NCBI RefSeq assembly: GCF_900086595.1
Contig: NZ_LT575472.1
Span: 2,181,685 to 2,245,684 of the forward strand
Source: Clostridium nigeriense
GTDB lineage: Bacteria; Bacillota; Clostridia; Clostridiales; Clostridiaceae
Length of the DNA stretch: 64,000 bases
Reading direction: 5' to 3'
In this document: positions 37,145-45,981 of the stretch, in pieces
Layout of the letters: every line of letters begins with the position of its first letter
Position numbering within the stretch: position 1 is the first letter of the stretch
Position numbers and translations under genes: made by a program
The notes under the pieces: model-generated
The model's database searches: none
What the model was told of the DNA's origin: nothing
Seen by the model: the letters and a program-made list of their open reading frames with translations, nothing else

Positions 37145-38242
37145 CTATAGTTTCCTATAATCCTCAATTGTCTCAAAACAAAGCTCATCTGGATAAAGAG
37201 AATCAATTGAGTCATCATCAATAAGCTTATAATATTTTGTTGAATATGTAACTATAAGTTTACTATTTGGAAGACTAAGCTTTAAAATTTCTCCATAACA
37301 ATTTGGTTTTCCTCCACTTGGCTCTCCAATAATTTTTGCATTAGTATTATTTTTAAAATTGTAAGCATTTAAAAGAGCAGAAGAAAATGTTTCTCTTCCT
37401 ATTATAACCTTTAAATTTTCCTTATTATTTATGACCTTATTTTCCTTTATATAATCAATAAAAGGTTCAAATAAAGTTGAATCTCCTCCTAGGTTATTTC
37501 TTAAATCTATAGTTACTTTTTTTACATTATTAGCCTCAATAAATAGAATTATCTTTTTTATTTTATTATATATGCTTTCACTTTCATTTTCTCTACAGCT
37601 ATTATATTTTATGTAAATTTCTTTATTCTCTAAATATGTAAACCAAAGATTTTCAGATGATTTCTTAGCATATAGTGGTAGCTTATTATTTGTATAAATT
37701 AAATCTTCAATGGACACAGGTAAAATTTCATGTTCTCCATCATCTAAAGTTACTTTTATTTTATTCATATCATCAACTATTAAAAGACCATACAAAACTT
37801 CAACTATCTGAAGATATTTCATACTTTGAGACTTAAAAAAATACTCATTTTCAAAGGAAATTATATTAGAAAGTTCTTGTAATACCTCCTCTATATTTAT
37901 ATTCTCAATAGCTATAACCTTCTTAAACAATAGATTTTCATAATCCTTTGTAGTATTTATAATATATACTCCATCATTAAAATAATAAAACCTTAGTGGA
38001 ATAAATCTTCTAGCAGGAAAAATAAGACTTGTATGTGCATCCCTAATAGAAGCAACAATTCTTGATATTTCCACTTTCATTTCTTCATAATCTAATTTAT
38101 CTATTATTTTCTTTAATTCTTCTATTTTTTTATTAAACTCATCTTCTTTTGTATAGGCAAATAAATTAATATGATTATTTATAAGTTCATCTTTTAAATA
38201 ATCAATATCTTCTATCCACTTTTTATTCCATATACTTTCCAT
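37145..38242 (-). CDS. S41-family (tail-specific / IRBP-type) peptidase-like protein
   Basis: A 365-residue protein without signal peptide. An N-terminal helical region (about 1-75) leads to IRDAHTSLIFPA, and the C-terminal S41 core shows VTIDLRNNLGGDS, the nucleophile segment GRETFSSALLNAYNFKN and IIGEPSGGKPNCYGE. These match IRBP/tricorn-type S41 proteases. The absence of a PDZ domain and of a signal suggests a cytoplasmic variant; whether it is an active protease is unknown. GAAAGGGAC precedes the ATG. Confidence 0.75.
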   Translation of the reverse strand: MESIWNKKWIEDIDYLKDELINNHINLFAYTKEDEFNKKIEELKKIIDKLDYEEMKVEISRIVASIRDAHTSLIFPARRFIPLRFYYFNDGVYIINTTKDYENLLFKKVIAIENINIEEVLQELSNIISFENEYFFKSQSMKYLQIVEVLYGLLIVDDMNKIKVTLDDGEHEILPVSIEDLIYTNNKLPLYAKKSSENLWFTYLENKEIYIKYNSCRENESESIYNKIKKIILFIEANNVKKVTIDLRNNLGGDSTLFEPFIDYIKENKVINNKENLKVIIGRETFSSALLNAYNFKNNTNAKIIGEPSGGKPNCYGEILKLSLPNSKLIVTYSTKYYKLIDDDSIDSLYPDELCFETIEDYRKL

Positions 38243-38384
38243 GTTAACGTCCCTTTCATTCTCGAAATTAATATCAATTTTATTATATATTCTTTTATTT
38301 CTCTAGTATAGATATTTCTATCTGTACTAAAGAAGCAGAAAGTTTAAAAGAAGATTCTTGTTATATAGCTAAACATTAATTTGT

Positions 38385-38438
38385 AAAAACATAGACAGTA
38401 GAAGAATTTATATAAATAAAATCCTTCTACTGCCTATG
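38385..38438 (-). terminator. Terminator of the DUF434 gene
   Basis: An ATAGACAGTAGAAG.. / ..CTTCTACTGCCTAT stem (one mismatch) is followed on the minus strand by a GTTTTTAC tail, about 20 bp after the stop codon. Confidence 0.78.
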
Positions 38439-38458
38439 GATACTGTTTATTTTAATAT

Positions 38459-39181
38459 CTATAATTTATTAGATTTACTAAAGTCTACACAATTATTATT
38501 TGATATCTTTTCTTCTATAATATATTTGTTTAAATTAATCCAACTAACGCAATTATCAAGAATTATTGCATCACTAGATATTACATTTCCCTTAGTTTTT
38601 AAGATACTATCTACATTTTCTAAATTTTTTACTTCTATTTGAAGATCTAAACTTTCAAGTATCTCTAAAATTTTCATTTTTAGCTTACCAGAATTTGAAA
38701 CTGGTTTATCTAAATAAAAGATAGCTTTTAGTATCTTATTTTCTAAAAGGAATTCACCTATTAACTTAATAGCTACTTCTGTTTTATCTATAACTGAATA
38801 AGTCCCTCTTAGCCCAGCTAAGTCCCTAATAGTTCCATCCATAGATTTTAGAATTAAAGAATTAGATAAAGCTACTTCTAAAGTTATAATGGTGTTAAAT
38901 CCATCTATATGAACTTCTTCAATATCTGAAGGCTCAATAATTTCTTTAGATTTTCTTCTTAAAATACTATCATATTTTGAAATTCCTCTTACTAAGGCAA
39001 GCCTTTGCCTTTCAGATAGAAGATAATGATTGCCTATAAAAGTGGAAGCTCCTTTAATTTTATATCCTTTATTTAAAAGATATAATAAGTCCTCTGCGGC
39101 ATTATATACTTTAATTAAATTATCACCTTTAAATTCTTTTTCATCTGTTGGAACATATCCTCTTCTAGTTGTTTTGCTCAT
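38459..39181 (-). CDS. DUF434 family protein
   Basis: A 240-residue cytoplasmic protein. N-terminal RGYVPTDEKEF and ASTFIGNHYLLSERQRLALVRG are typical of DUF434; the later IDGFNTIITLEVALSNSLIL and DLAGLRGTYSVI belong to the associated C-terminal domain. The C-terminal half binds no known ligand, though the RGTYS region resembles a nucleotide-processing fold. The biochemical function is unknown. GAAGGATTAATT precedes the ATG. Confidence 0.82.
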   Translation of the reverse strand: MSKTTRRGYVPTDEKEFKGDNLIKVYNAAEDLLYLLNKGYKIKGASTFIGNHYLLSERQRLALVRGISKYDSILRRKSKEIIEPSDIEEVHIDGFNTIITLEVALSNSLILKSMDGTIRDLAGLRGTYSVIDKTEVAIKLIGEFLLENKILKAIFYLDKPVSNSGKLKMKILEILESLDLQIEVKNLENVDSILKTKGNVISSDAIILDNCVSWINLNKYIIEEKISNNNCVDFSKSNKL

Positions 39182-39258
39182 AATTAATCCTTCATTATAT
39201 CTAAGTAATTTATATGTTAGTATTTCTAAAAAAGATAAAATAATGTATTAATTAACAC

Positions 39259-39286
39259 TAAAAAAGAAGTCCATATAGGACTTCTC
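39259..39286 (-). terminator. Terminator of ferritin gene 2
   Basis: An AGAAGTCC / GGACTTCT stem followed by TTTTTTAG on the minus strand lies 8 bp after the stop codon at 39294. Confidence 0.88.
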
Positions 39287-39293
39287 TAAATAA

Positions 39294-39809
39294 TTAATTA
39301 TTTGTATTTGTAATTGGAGTATACACTCTTGTAGCTAATTCATCATCCATTAGGTAAAGCCCTGCTGGATTATCTTCAACTCTTCTTACTCTCTTTACTA
39401 ATGAATTAAAGTTATTTTCCTCTTCAACTTGTTCATCTATAAACCATTTTAATAGGCTTATTGTTGAATGTTCTCTTTCTTCGTAAGCTATATCAGCTAA
39501 TTCATATATTTTTCTAGTAACTAATTGTTCATGCTCATAGCCTTTTTCAAAAACATCAATTACTCCGTCAAAGTTTGCTTGAGGTTTATCTACTTGCTCT
39601 AATATAACTGTACCATTCTTTTGATATACATAATCATATAATTTCATTGCATGATCTAACTCTTCCTTTGCTTGAACTCTAAAGAAATTAGCAAAACCAC
39701 TTAAATCAATAGATTCACAATATCCTGCCATTGCTAGGTATGTGTATGAAGAATAAAATTCAAAATTAATTTGATTATTTAATCCTTCTAATAAGTTTTT
39801 ACTTAACAT
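39294..39809 (-). CDS. ftnA: Ferritin (non-haem), copy 2
   Basis: A 171-residue ferritin, closely similar to the copy at 19642-20151 over its whole length. They share NFEFYSSYTYLAMAGYCES, FFRVQAKEELDHAM and RVEDNPAGLYLMDDELA, with differences mainly in the first ten residues, residues 65-85 and the tail. Ferroxidase ligands are intact. The upstream AGGAGGGTAC ribosome-site context is the same in both copies. Having two paralogues suggests either a dosage effect or division of labour in iron storage. Confidence 0.95.
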   Translation of the reverse strand: MLSKNLLEGLNNQINFEFYSSYTYLAMAGYCESIDLSGFANFFRVQAKEELDHAMKLYDYVYQKNGTVILEQVDKPQANFDGVIDVFEKGYEHEQLVTRKIYELADIAYEEREHSTISLLKWFIDEQVEEENNFNSLVKRVRRVEDNPAGLYLMDDELATRVYTPITNTNN

Positions 39810-40032
39810 AAAATATGTACCCTCCTTTACATAAACTATATCTCACTTATATTTTATACCTTTTTTATGTTTTTTACCAATAATATGATAATAAAGCTAA
39901 AATTTCTACCTATGCTTATTTTGATATATATTATTTTCTCTAAAATTACCCAAATAAACACTTCCTTACTTAAACACCTAGAAGTTTTATTATATACTAT
40001 AAAACCATAAAGAATAATTCGATATTACGAAT

Positions 40033-40077
40033 AGAAAAGTTATATCAAATAAAAATTAATTTTGATACAACTTTTTT
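40033..40077 (-). terminator. Terminator downstream of the broken transporter gene
   Basis: An AAAAGTTATATCAAA / TTTGATACAACTTTT stem followed by T on both sides lies just after the former stop codon of the pseudogene at 40084. Confidence 0.75.
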
Positions 40078-40083
40078 ATCAAT

Positions 40084-41234
40084 CTAAATTAAAAATATAG
40101 CTACTAAAGTAGTAATAACTAGTCCAATAACAATAGGTTTCAAATTTTTCTTAGTAAGTTCAAAGGGATCTACTCAACATATTGCAGCAACTGGGATTAC
40201 AGCCAAGTAACTAAAGTTCCTCCACCTACCCAAATTCCTGCTAATTGTCCTAAAGCTGTAAGAGTTGCTATTCCACCACCTAATGTAGTTGAAAATATTT
40301 TTGCAACTGATCCAATTAAAGATATACCTGAAAAACCAGAGCCATCTAATCCTGTTATAGCACCTACAATTGTAAGTGCACTTGATGATATTGCTGAATT
40401 TAAAGGTACTATATTTGCAAGGGCAAGACCTAAATCATTTACTATTCCATGAGAAGTTTCTGGAAGTATATTAGTAAAAATTTCATTAAAAGCTGAATCG
40501 CCTAAGTAGAAAAAAGCAGCAACAGATATTACAATACCAAATATCTTAAATCCAAATTGCAAGCCTTTTACAAGATCATCAGTTACCTTCTCAAGAGCTC
40601 GCTTTTTATAGGATATTACAGATATTAAGCATAATATAAATACTGTATTCCCTCCAATAAGAGTTTTTGTATCACCGCCTTGGAGATTTGCCTTAAACAT
40701 TATAACTATATCTAAAGTAAATAGTACTAAAATTAATCAATCCAATACTCTTCTTAATTTTTTTGAAGATATCAGCAGTAAGCTTTGTGCTACTTTAATA
40801 ATATAATCACTTGATAAAGCAATTCCATGTCCAAATAAATTCATAGCCATAGCTACTCCTATGTCTGGAAATACTGCTTTCTTAGCTAGAAGTAAAAATA
40901 AAATCCCTACAAGTGCTACTACTGGTGATGGCCAGAAAAACCAAGAGAAAATCATCATAACTAAACCAATTAATCGATAAGCAATAAGCAATCCAATAAT
41001 TCTTAATTACTCCCTTAAAAGGAGAAATTCATGATTGATACCAGAATAAACTAAAATACTATTCATAGCCGTTATAACTGAAAAAATAAATATAGTTGGC
41101 ATTAGTTCATTTGTTGGCTAAACAAAACTATTGAAAATCCCCATGGATGCCTTAGAAATAGATCCTGTTCCAATTAAACCTAAGATAAATATACCAGCTA
41201 TACAAATAAGAGATATATCTTTTTTCTTTACCAT
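40084..41234 (-). pseudogene. Broken multi-pass membrane transporter
   Basis: A single minus-strand frame from 41234 reads through a transporter-like sequence but is broken by TAG near 41117, TAA near 41015 and TGA at 40737-40739. A frameshift near 40200 is followed by a further TGA, and the original C-terminus (VIPVAAIC, then VDPFELTKKNLKPIVIGLVI) is recovered in another frame down to TAG at 40084. About ten hydrophobic helices can be followed (WPSPVVALVGILFLLLAKKA; GGGIATLTALGQLAGIWVGG). The 5' end also seems cut short: hydrophobic codons continue a little upstream of 41234. It is an ion-driven carboxylate/gluconate-type permease by general look; the exact family is not recognised. Confidence 0.82.
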
Positions 41235-41620
41235 AGCCACTATAATAATTATTATCAAAACAAGATAAGTGTAGTGGTGTTAATGTTAAGTTAATGATGT
41301 ATTTCTCTACTTTATAAATTACTCTAATATAAATTATGATGCTTATTATTGTTTAGTTACTGAACTTTCCCCAATAAAAAACAGTTTTCATGTATAATAT
41401 ATAATTTTCTTAAAATGACTATAAGTATTAATTTTCAAGATAGATACTGTATTTATTAGTAATTGTAAAAGTTTATTGTGTCATTGATGCTTTAGCTTTC
41501 TTGAGTAAACATAGTTTAATAAATTTATTGGCTAAATCAATGAATAAATGACTATACATAGAAATAATGTTATAATTAAAATGTATTAAAAATATATAAA
41601 AGGGGGTATTATGAAATGTT
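41235..41620. other. 386-bp gap between the broken transporter and the EcsC-like gene
   Basis: AT-rich sequence with no supported gene. The first 25 bp still read as hydrophobic codons in frame with the pseudogene. A GGGGG ribosome site lies at about 41602-41606, ahead of the EcsC-like gene. Confidence 0.5.
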
Positions 41621-42562
41621 ATGGAAAAATACGGTAAAAAAGATGGTGGAAGTAAACCGATAAGTGAAACTTTAGAGGAAATTGCAAATGGCGTTAGTAA
41701 AATTACTTCAGATGTTTCGGCTAAAGCAAAGGATGCAGTAATAAAATCCAAAGAATCATTCATCAATACAATTGATGCAAATGGAAATGGAGCAATAGAT
41801 ATTGAAGATATTATAATTATTGGATTAAGAGTTCCTGGTATTAAAGTTAATAGAAAAGATTTTCTCCAAAAGGAATTGCTGAAAAGGTATCCTCAGGAGG
41901 TTATTGACGATGCTATATCATATAATCCTGCACATGCTAAAATACCGTCTGAAATAATAAATAAAATTGCTGATCAAGTAATCCAGTATGAAAGAAATTG
42001 TGTATCAGGTATTTCTGCTGCACTTGGTGCACCTGGAGGGTTTGCTATGGCTGTTACAATCCCTGCTGATATTACACAATATTATGGATATATGTTAAGA
42101 GCCACTCAAAAGCTTTTATATTTATACGGATTTCCAGAGATTGATACAACCGAAAAAGATCATAAATTTGATTCTGAAACAATGAATATTCTAATTCTTT
42201 GTTTAGGAGCCATGTATGGAGTCTCAGGTGCAAATAAAGCTTTAAAAACATTGGCAATGGCTCTAGCAAATGGAGTTGAGAAAAAACTATTAAAAGCCGC
42301 TCTAACAAAAGGTACTATTTATCCAATTGTAAAAAATGTGGCAAAATGGTTTGGAGTTAATATGACAAAGAAAATATTTGCTGGATTCTTTAAAAAAGCA
42401 ATTCCTGTTCTTGGTGGTGTAATAGGTGGTGGAATCACTTATGTAGCATTTAAACCATGTTGTAATAAATTAAAATCTACTTTACAAGATACATTATTAA
42501 GTAATCCAAATCATCACATTGTTGAAGATGAAAATATCATTAATATAGATTATATTGAATAA
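41621..42562 (+). CDS. EcsC-like membrane-associated protein with an EF-hand-like loop
   Basis: A 313-residue protein. Residues about 52-63 (DANGNGAIDIED) form a canonical-looking EF-hand calcium loop (D-x-N-x-N-G-x-I-D-x-x-D). The middle (GISAALGAPGGFAMAVTIPAD, then LRATQKLLYLYGF) matches the glycine-rich helical pattern of the EcsC family. A glycine-rich hydrophobic stretch (about 262-285, AIPVLGGVIGGGITYVAF) follows. The function of EcsC-type proteins is poorly known. The ATG used here is 14 bases from the GGGGG ribosome site, which is long; two ATGs better placed at about 41611 and 41616 are out of frame and hit stops quickly. It is intact among decaying neighbours. Confidence 0.65.
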   Translation: MEKYGKKDGGSKPISETLEEIANGVSKITSDVSAKAKDAVIKSKESFINTIDANGNGAIDIEDIIIIGLRVPGIKVNRKDFLQKELLKRYPQEVIDDAISYNPAHAKIPSEIINKIADQVIQYERNCVSGISAALGAPGGFAMAVTIPADITQYYGYMLRATQKLLYLYGFPEIDTTEKDHKFDSETMNILILCLGAMYGVSGANKALKTLAMALANGVEKKLLKAALTKGTIYPIVKNVAKWFGVNMTKKIFAGFFKKAIPVLGGVIGGGITYVAFKPCCNKLKSTLQDTLLSNPNHHIVEDENIINIDYIE

Positions 42563-42586
42563 TACTAAAATATATCTAAGTTAAAG

Positions 42587-42625
42587 TAGTTAGTTCTGTA
42601 TTTACACAAAACTAACTACTATCCC
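42587..42625 (+). terminator. Terminator of the EcsC-like gene
   Basis: A GTAGTTAGTT / AACTAACTAC stem with a 13-base loop lies 24 bp after the stop codon at 42562; the T tail is weak. Confidence 0.65.
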
Positions 42626-42669
42626 AATAATTAAAAATATTATTTAATTATTCAATATTTGGATTGTAA

Positions 42670-43386
42670 TTATTGAGTTAAACTATCATCATAATAACTT
42701 AGAAATTTTAAAAATACTTTTTCTAATTCATCTTTCTCCATCATTGAGGACATTATAACAGGGTAAATCTTATTAAGCTCAAAAATTACTCTTCAGCCAA
42801 TACACTCATCTTTTCCTAAACCATCTCTATCTTTAATTTTTGCCTTTAGTGTTTTTGATAGATTAAGATCATCTATTATATCTAATATATTAAGTAAGAA
42901 CTTATCATTTCTAAATATTTCATACTTTATAATATAATTATATAAATCAAGATTTTCAATTATCAGATTATAATATCTTAATTTTTCAGATTCATCTTTT
43001 ATATTATCGTTTATGTATTGAGCTCCTAGAATGCATTTATAAATATAGTTTTCCCAATCAAATTTTTTAATTACAATATTATTAAAATTTGATTGACTTT
43101 CTATTATTTGTGGGTACTCTTTTATTAAAAAGTTTCTTTTATACACACATAGTAACGAATGCCAAAATACTTCATTAAAATGTATATCCCTATCAGTAAT
43201 AAGATAACTCTTAGAAATAATATTAAAAGCTTTCAAAAATAGTTCTGCCTTTTTACTATCATATCCAACTCCCATATATATAGGAAAATCTGGAACTTCA
43301 TTTATATCCACCGCTTTCCCTGAAAAATATTCATCTTTATTTATAATTTGATTATTTAAGAAAATTTCATATTTAATTTCTGCCAT
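42670..43386 (-). pseudogene. Unrecognised gene interrupted by one in-frame TGA
   Basis: The ATG at 43386 opens a frame of 197 codons ending at TGA (42793-42795) after KDECIG. The same frame then continues without break for 40 more codons (RVIFELNKIYPVIM, SSMMEKDELEKVF, ending DDSLTQ) to TAA at 42670. The TGA probably replaced TGG. The restored product would have 238 residues. No family is recognised; it is soluble, helical and rich in Ile, Asn and Lys. It lies 13 bp after another broken gene, and the two look like an operon that has decayed together. Confidence 0.75.
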
Positions 43387-43399
43387 CTCATATTCCCTT

Positions 43400-43701
43400 C
43401 TATTTATCTATTCCAAAAGTTCTCCATTTTTTATCTATTTTATTCGCTACTTCATCAGTAAATAAATCTAAAATATATTCATTAACTTCCTCTATAAGTT
43501 TTTTCTCAAGAAGTTCTTGTTTTTCTTCTCCATTTACTATTTCTATCTCACATATATTGCTACTTTTTTAAAATTTTATTCTCCGAGGTTAATTAAAAAG
43601 TTATTATTTACTTCTTTGAATGAATAACTAATTTCAAATGCCATAGATAATATATCTAAGACCTTATCTTAAAAATCCTTTCTATCCATATTCATTGACA
43701 T
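43400..43701 (-). pseudogene. Small gene broken by stops and a frameshift
   Basis: The ATG at 43701 follows a GGGGG ribosome site and reads MSMNMDRKDF, then TAA, DKVLDILSMAFEISYSF, NFLINLGE, another TAA, and then a frameshift. After the shift the sequence reads EIEIVNGEEKQELLEKKL and EEVNEYILDLFTDEVANK down to TAG at 43400. The restored product would be about 100 residues. Function unknown; it is the partner of the interrupted gene at 42670-43386. Confidence 0.7.
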
Positions 43702-43805
43702 ATACCCCCTTATAAATGTAGTGATATTCATATTTTTGCCTCTTTAAAATTATGAATAAAATTAATGTTTAATTCTATATTTTTATAATGAAAGTTAAAA
43801 GATAT

Positions 43806-43852
43806 ATGGGTAAAGACCTTCCATAATAAATTATGGAATATTCTTTACCCAA
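43806..43852 (-). terminator. Terminator of the inositol operon
   Basis: A long hairpin (GGGTAAAGA / TCTTTACCC with inner TTCCATAA / TTATGGAA pairing) starts 5 bp after the iolG stop on the minus strand. The T tail is weak. Confidence 0.78.
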
Positions 43853-43857
43853 TTTAT

Positions 43858-44871
43858 TTAAAACTCTATTTCATTAATTTTAACTGGTCTACCTAATTCA
43901 ACAGATTTTTTTGCTGCTAATCCAATGATAACTGGTTTTAATCCATCATATACATTTACTGGTGTTTCTGTATCATTTACTATAGCATCGACAAAACATT
44001 GCATTTCCTTAGCAAAAGATTTCATATATCTTTCTAAGAAGAAGTATAGTGGTTTTTCACCAGTAACTCCATTTGCTGTACTTATTACTGCTGTTGAATT
44101 TGTATCATTTGATGTTGCTACCATTCCTAATGATCCAAATACTTCTGCTCTTTGATCATATCCATATGCTGCCCTTCTTGAATTGTCTATTACAGCTAAT
44201 GCTCCATTAGAAAGCTTTAATGTTATTATTGCTGTATCAACGTCACCAGCTTCTCCTATAGCTTTATCTACTAAAATGGCAGATTGAACATAAACTTCTT
44301 CTACATCACTTCCTGATAAATATCTAACCATATCAAAATCATGTATTGTCATATCAAGGAACATTCCTCCTGATACTTTAACATAACTTATCGGAGGAGC
44401 TTCAGGGTCTCTTGAAGTTACTTTAATTATATGTGGATCTCCTATAGTACCTTTTAAAACTTCATTTCTAACTGCTTCAAAGTTATGGTCAAATCTTCTA
44501 TTAAAACCAACTTGGAATTTAACAGGATTTTCTTCTAAAGCCTTTATTACACCTTTTATTTTTTCTATACTGTGATCTATTGGCTTTTCACAAAAAACAT
44601 TTTTCCCTGCTTTTATTGCTTCAATAGATATTGTTGAATGTGTATCTGTTGAAGAGCAAATTAACACAGCATCTATTTGAGAATCCTCAAGTATTTTTTT
44701 ATAATCAGTGTAACACTCTTCAATACCAAACTCTTTTGCCCATTGTACTATTTCATCATTCATATTAACATCTGCTATAGATTTAACCTTTGCGCCATTA
44801 ACAAAATTACTTATACTTTTTGTATGGACCTTTCCTATTCTACCAGCACCAATTATGCCTATATTTAACAT
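43858..44871 (-). CDS. iolG: Inositol 2-dehydrogenase
   Basis: A 337-residue GFO/IDH/MocA-type oxidoreductase. The Rossmann motif GIIGAGRIGKVH starts at residue 4, FCEKPIDHS contains the conserved EKP motif, and SGGMFLDMTIHDFDMVRYLSG carries the catalytic Asp-His pair. It oxidises myo-inositol to scyllo-inosose with NAD+. It is the last gene of the iol operon and is followed by a hairpin. A scyllo-inositol dehydrogenase activity is possible but the operon position favours IolG. Confidence 0.93.
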   Translation of the reverse strand: MLNIGIIGAGRIGKVHTKSISNFVNGAKVKSIADVNMNDEIVQWAKEFGIEECYTDYKKILEDSQIDAVLICSSTDTHSTISIEAIKAGKNVFCEKPIDHSIEKIKGVIKALEENPVKFQVGFNRRFDHNFEAVRNEVLKGTIGDPHIIKVTSRDPEAPPISYVKVSGGMFLDMTIHDFDMVRYLSGSDVEEVYVQSAILVDKAIGEAGDVDTAIITLKLSNGALAVIDNSRRAAYGYDQRAEVFGSLGMVATSNDTNSTAVISTANGVTGEKPLYFFLERYMKSFAKEMQCFVDAIVNDTETPVNVYDGLKPVIIGLAAKKSVELGRPVKINEIEF

Positions 44872-44888
44872 ATACCTCTCCCCTTTAA

Positions 44889-45956
44889 TTATATAATAAC
44901 TGAACGAATTTGTTTTATTAATTCATCATAGCCATTTAGAAATTGCTTTATGGTAGCCTTAAAGGCACCATAGTTTTGGAATTCTTCAATAGTAAGTGCA
45001 TTAATATCATATGCTTTTCTAAATTCATCTAAGCTCATTAATTTATTTAATATCTCTTCATTAACAGGCTCGTTAATTCGCTCAATTACTTCTACAGAAG
45101 AATTATTCAATTTCACTTGCCATTTATAAGGTATTGTCATAGAAATATTCCCACCAATAAATTGTGACCAATGATAGTGGTTTCTATATGCTGCAGTTAA
45201 TAATCCTGTTCTATAATTTCTTTCATTAAATACTTTGTATGCATTTTTTACTACTGCAACTCCAGCCCATTCTAATATATCAGGGTCTACAACTATATTA
45301 TTTTCTGAGCAATGATTTTTTAAATAATCATCAACTCTTCCAAGCATAATAGTACAAATTGCAGATATATTATCATTTGATAAGCCTTCATTTTCTCTTC
45401 TATTTAAGCCTCTTTCAACAGCTTCTGCTACTGCAATGGCTTGTGATACTGTAAATGATACTGTTGCATTTATACTAACACCATTATAAATAGCTTCTTC
45501 TATAGCTTTTATTCCTGCTCCACTAGCTGGAATTTTAACTTGTATATTAGGTGCCAAAGTATTAAAATGTTTTGCTTGACTTAACATTTTTTCAGCATTT
45601 AAATAATACTTTGGATTAGTTTGCATTGAAAGTCTTCCGTTTCTACCACTATTCTTTTGAAATATTTGTAGTAAAAGTTTTGAACTTTCTTTACCTATAT
45701 AATCCATTAATAACCATGCTATTTCATCTTCAGTAGCTGTTGGATTATCTATACTTAATTCTTTTATTAATGGTTTCCAAGCTGAAAATTCTTGTTTTAG
45801 TACTTGATTTACTATAACTGGATTAGTAGTTGCTCCAACGCTTCCATTTTCAATACTATATTTAAGCTCGTTAATAGCACATGAATCATTCCATATCTCT
45901 GTTTGTGGAAATTTTATTGTAGTTTCATATAACTTGCTTTTAAATCCTTCTCCCAT
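44889..45956 (-). CDS. Transaldolase-family protein in the inositol operon
   Basis: A 355-residue class I aldolase/transaldolase-fold protein, longer than typical bacterial transaldolases. The Schiff-base lysine lies in NIQVKIPASGAG. The N-terminal VGATTNPVIVNQVLK and the FTVSQAIAVAEAVE segment are family marks. The start at 45956 has a GGGGGAAG site; the in-frame start at 46055 would lie inside iolA. Sitting between iolA and iolG, with iolC and iolJ missing nearby, it may carry out an aldol cleavage in this version of the pathway; that is inference. Confidence 0.85.
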   Translation of the reverse strand: MGEGFKSKLYETTIKFPQTEIWNDSCAINELKYSIENGSVGATTNPVIVNQVLKQEFSAWKPLIKELSIDNPTATEDEIAWLLMDYIGKESSKLLLQIFQKNSGRNGRLSMQTNPKYYLNAEKMLSQAKHFNTLAPNIQVKIPASGAGIKAIEEAIYNGVSINATVSFTVSQAIAVAEAVERGLNRRENEGLSNDNISAICTIMLGRVDDYLKNHCSENNIVVDPDILEWAGVAVVKNAYKVFNERNYRTGLLTAAYRNHYHWSQFIGGNISMTIPYKWQVKLNNSSVEVIERINEPVNEEILNKLMSLDEFRKAYDINALTIEEFQNYGAFKATIKQFLNGYDELIKQIRSVII

Positions 45957-45981
45957 AATAACTTCCCCCCTAATACATTTA

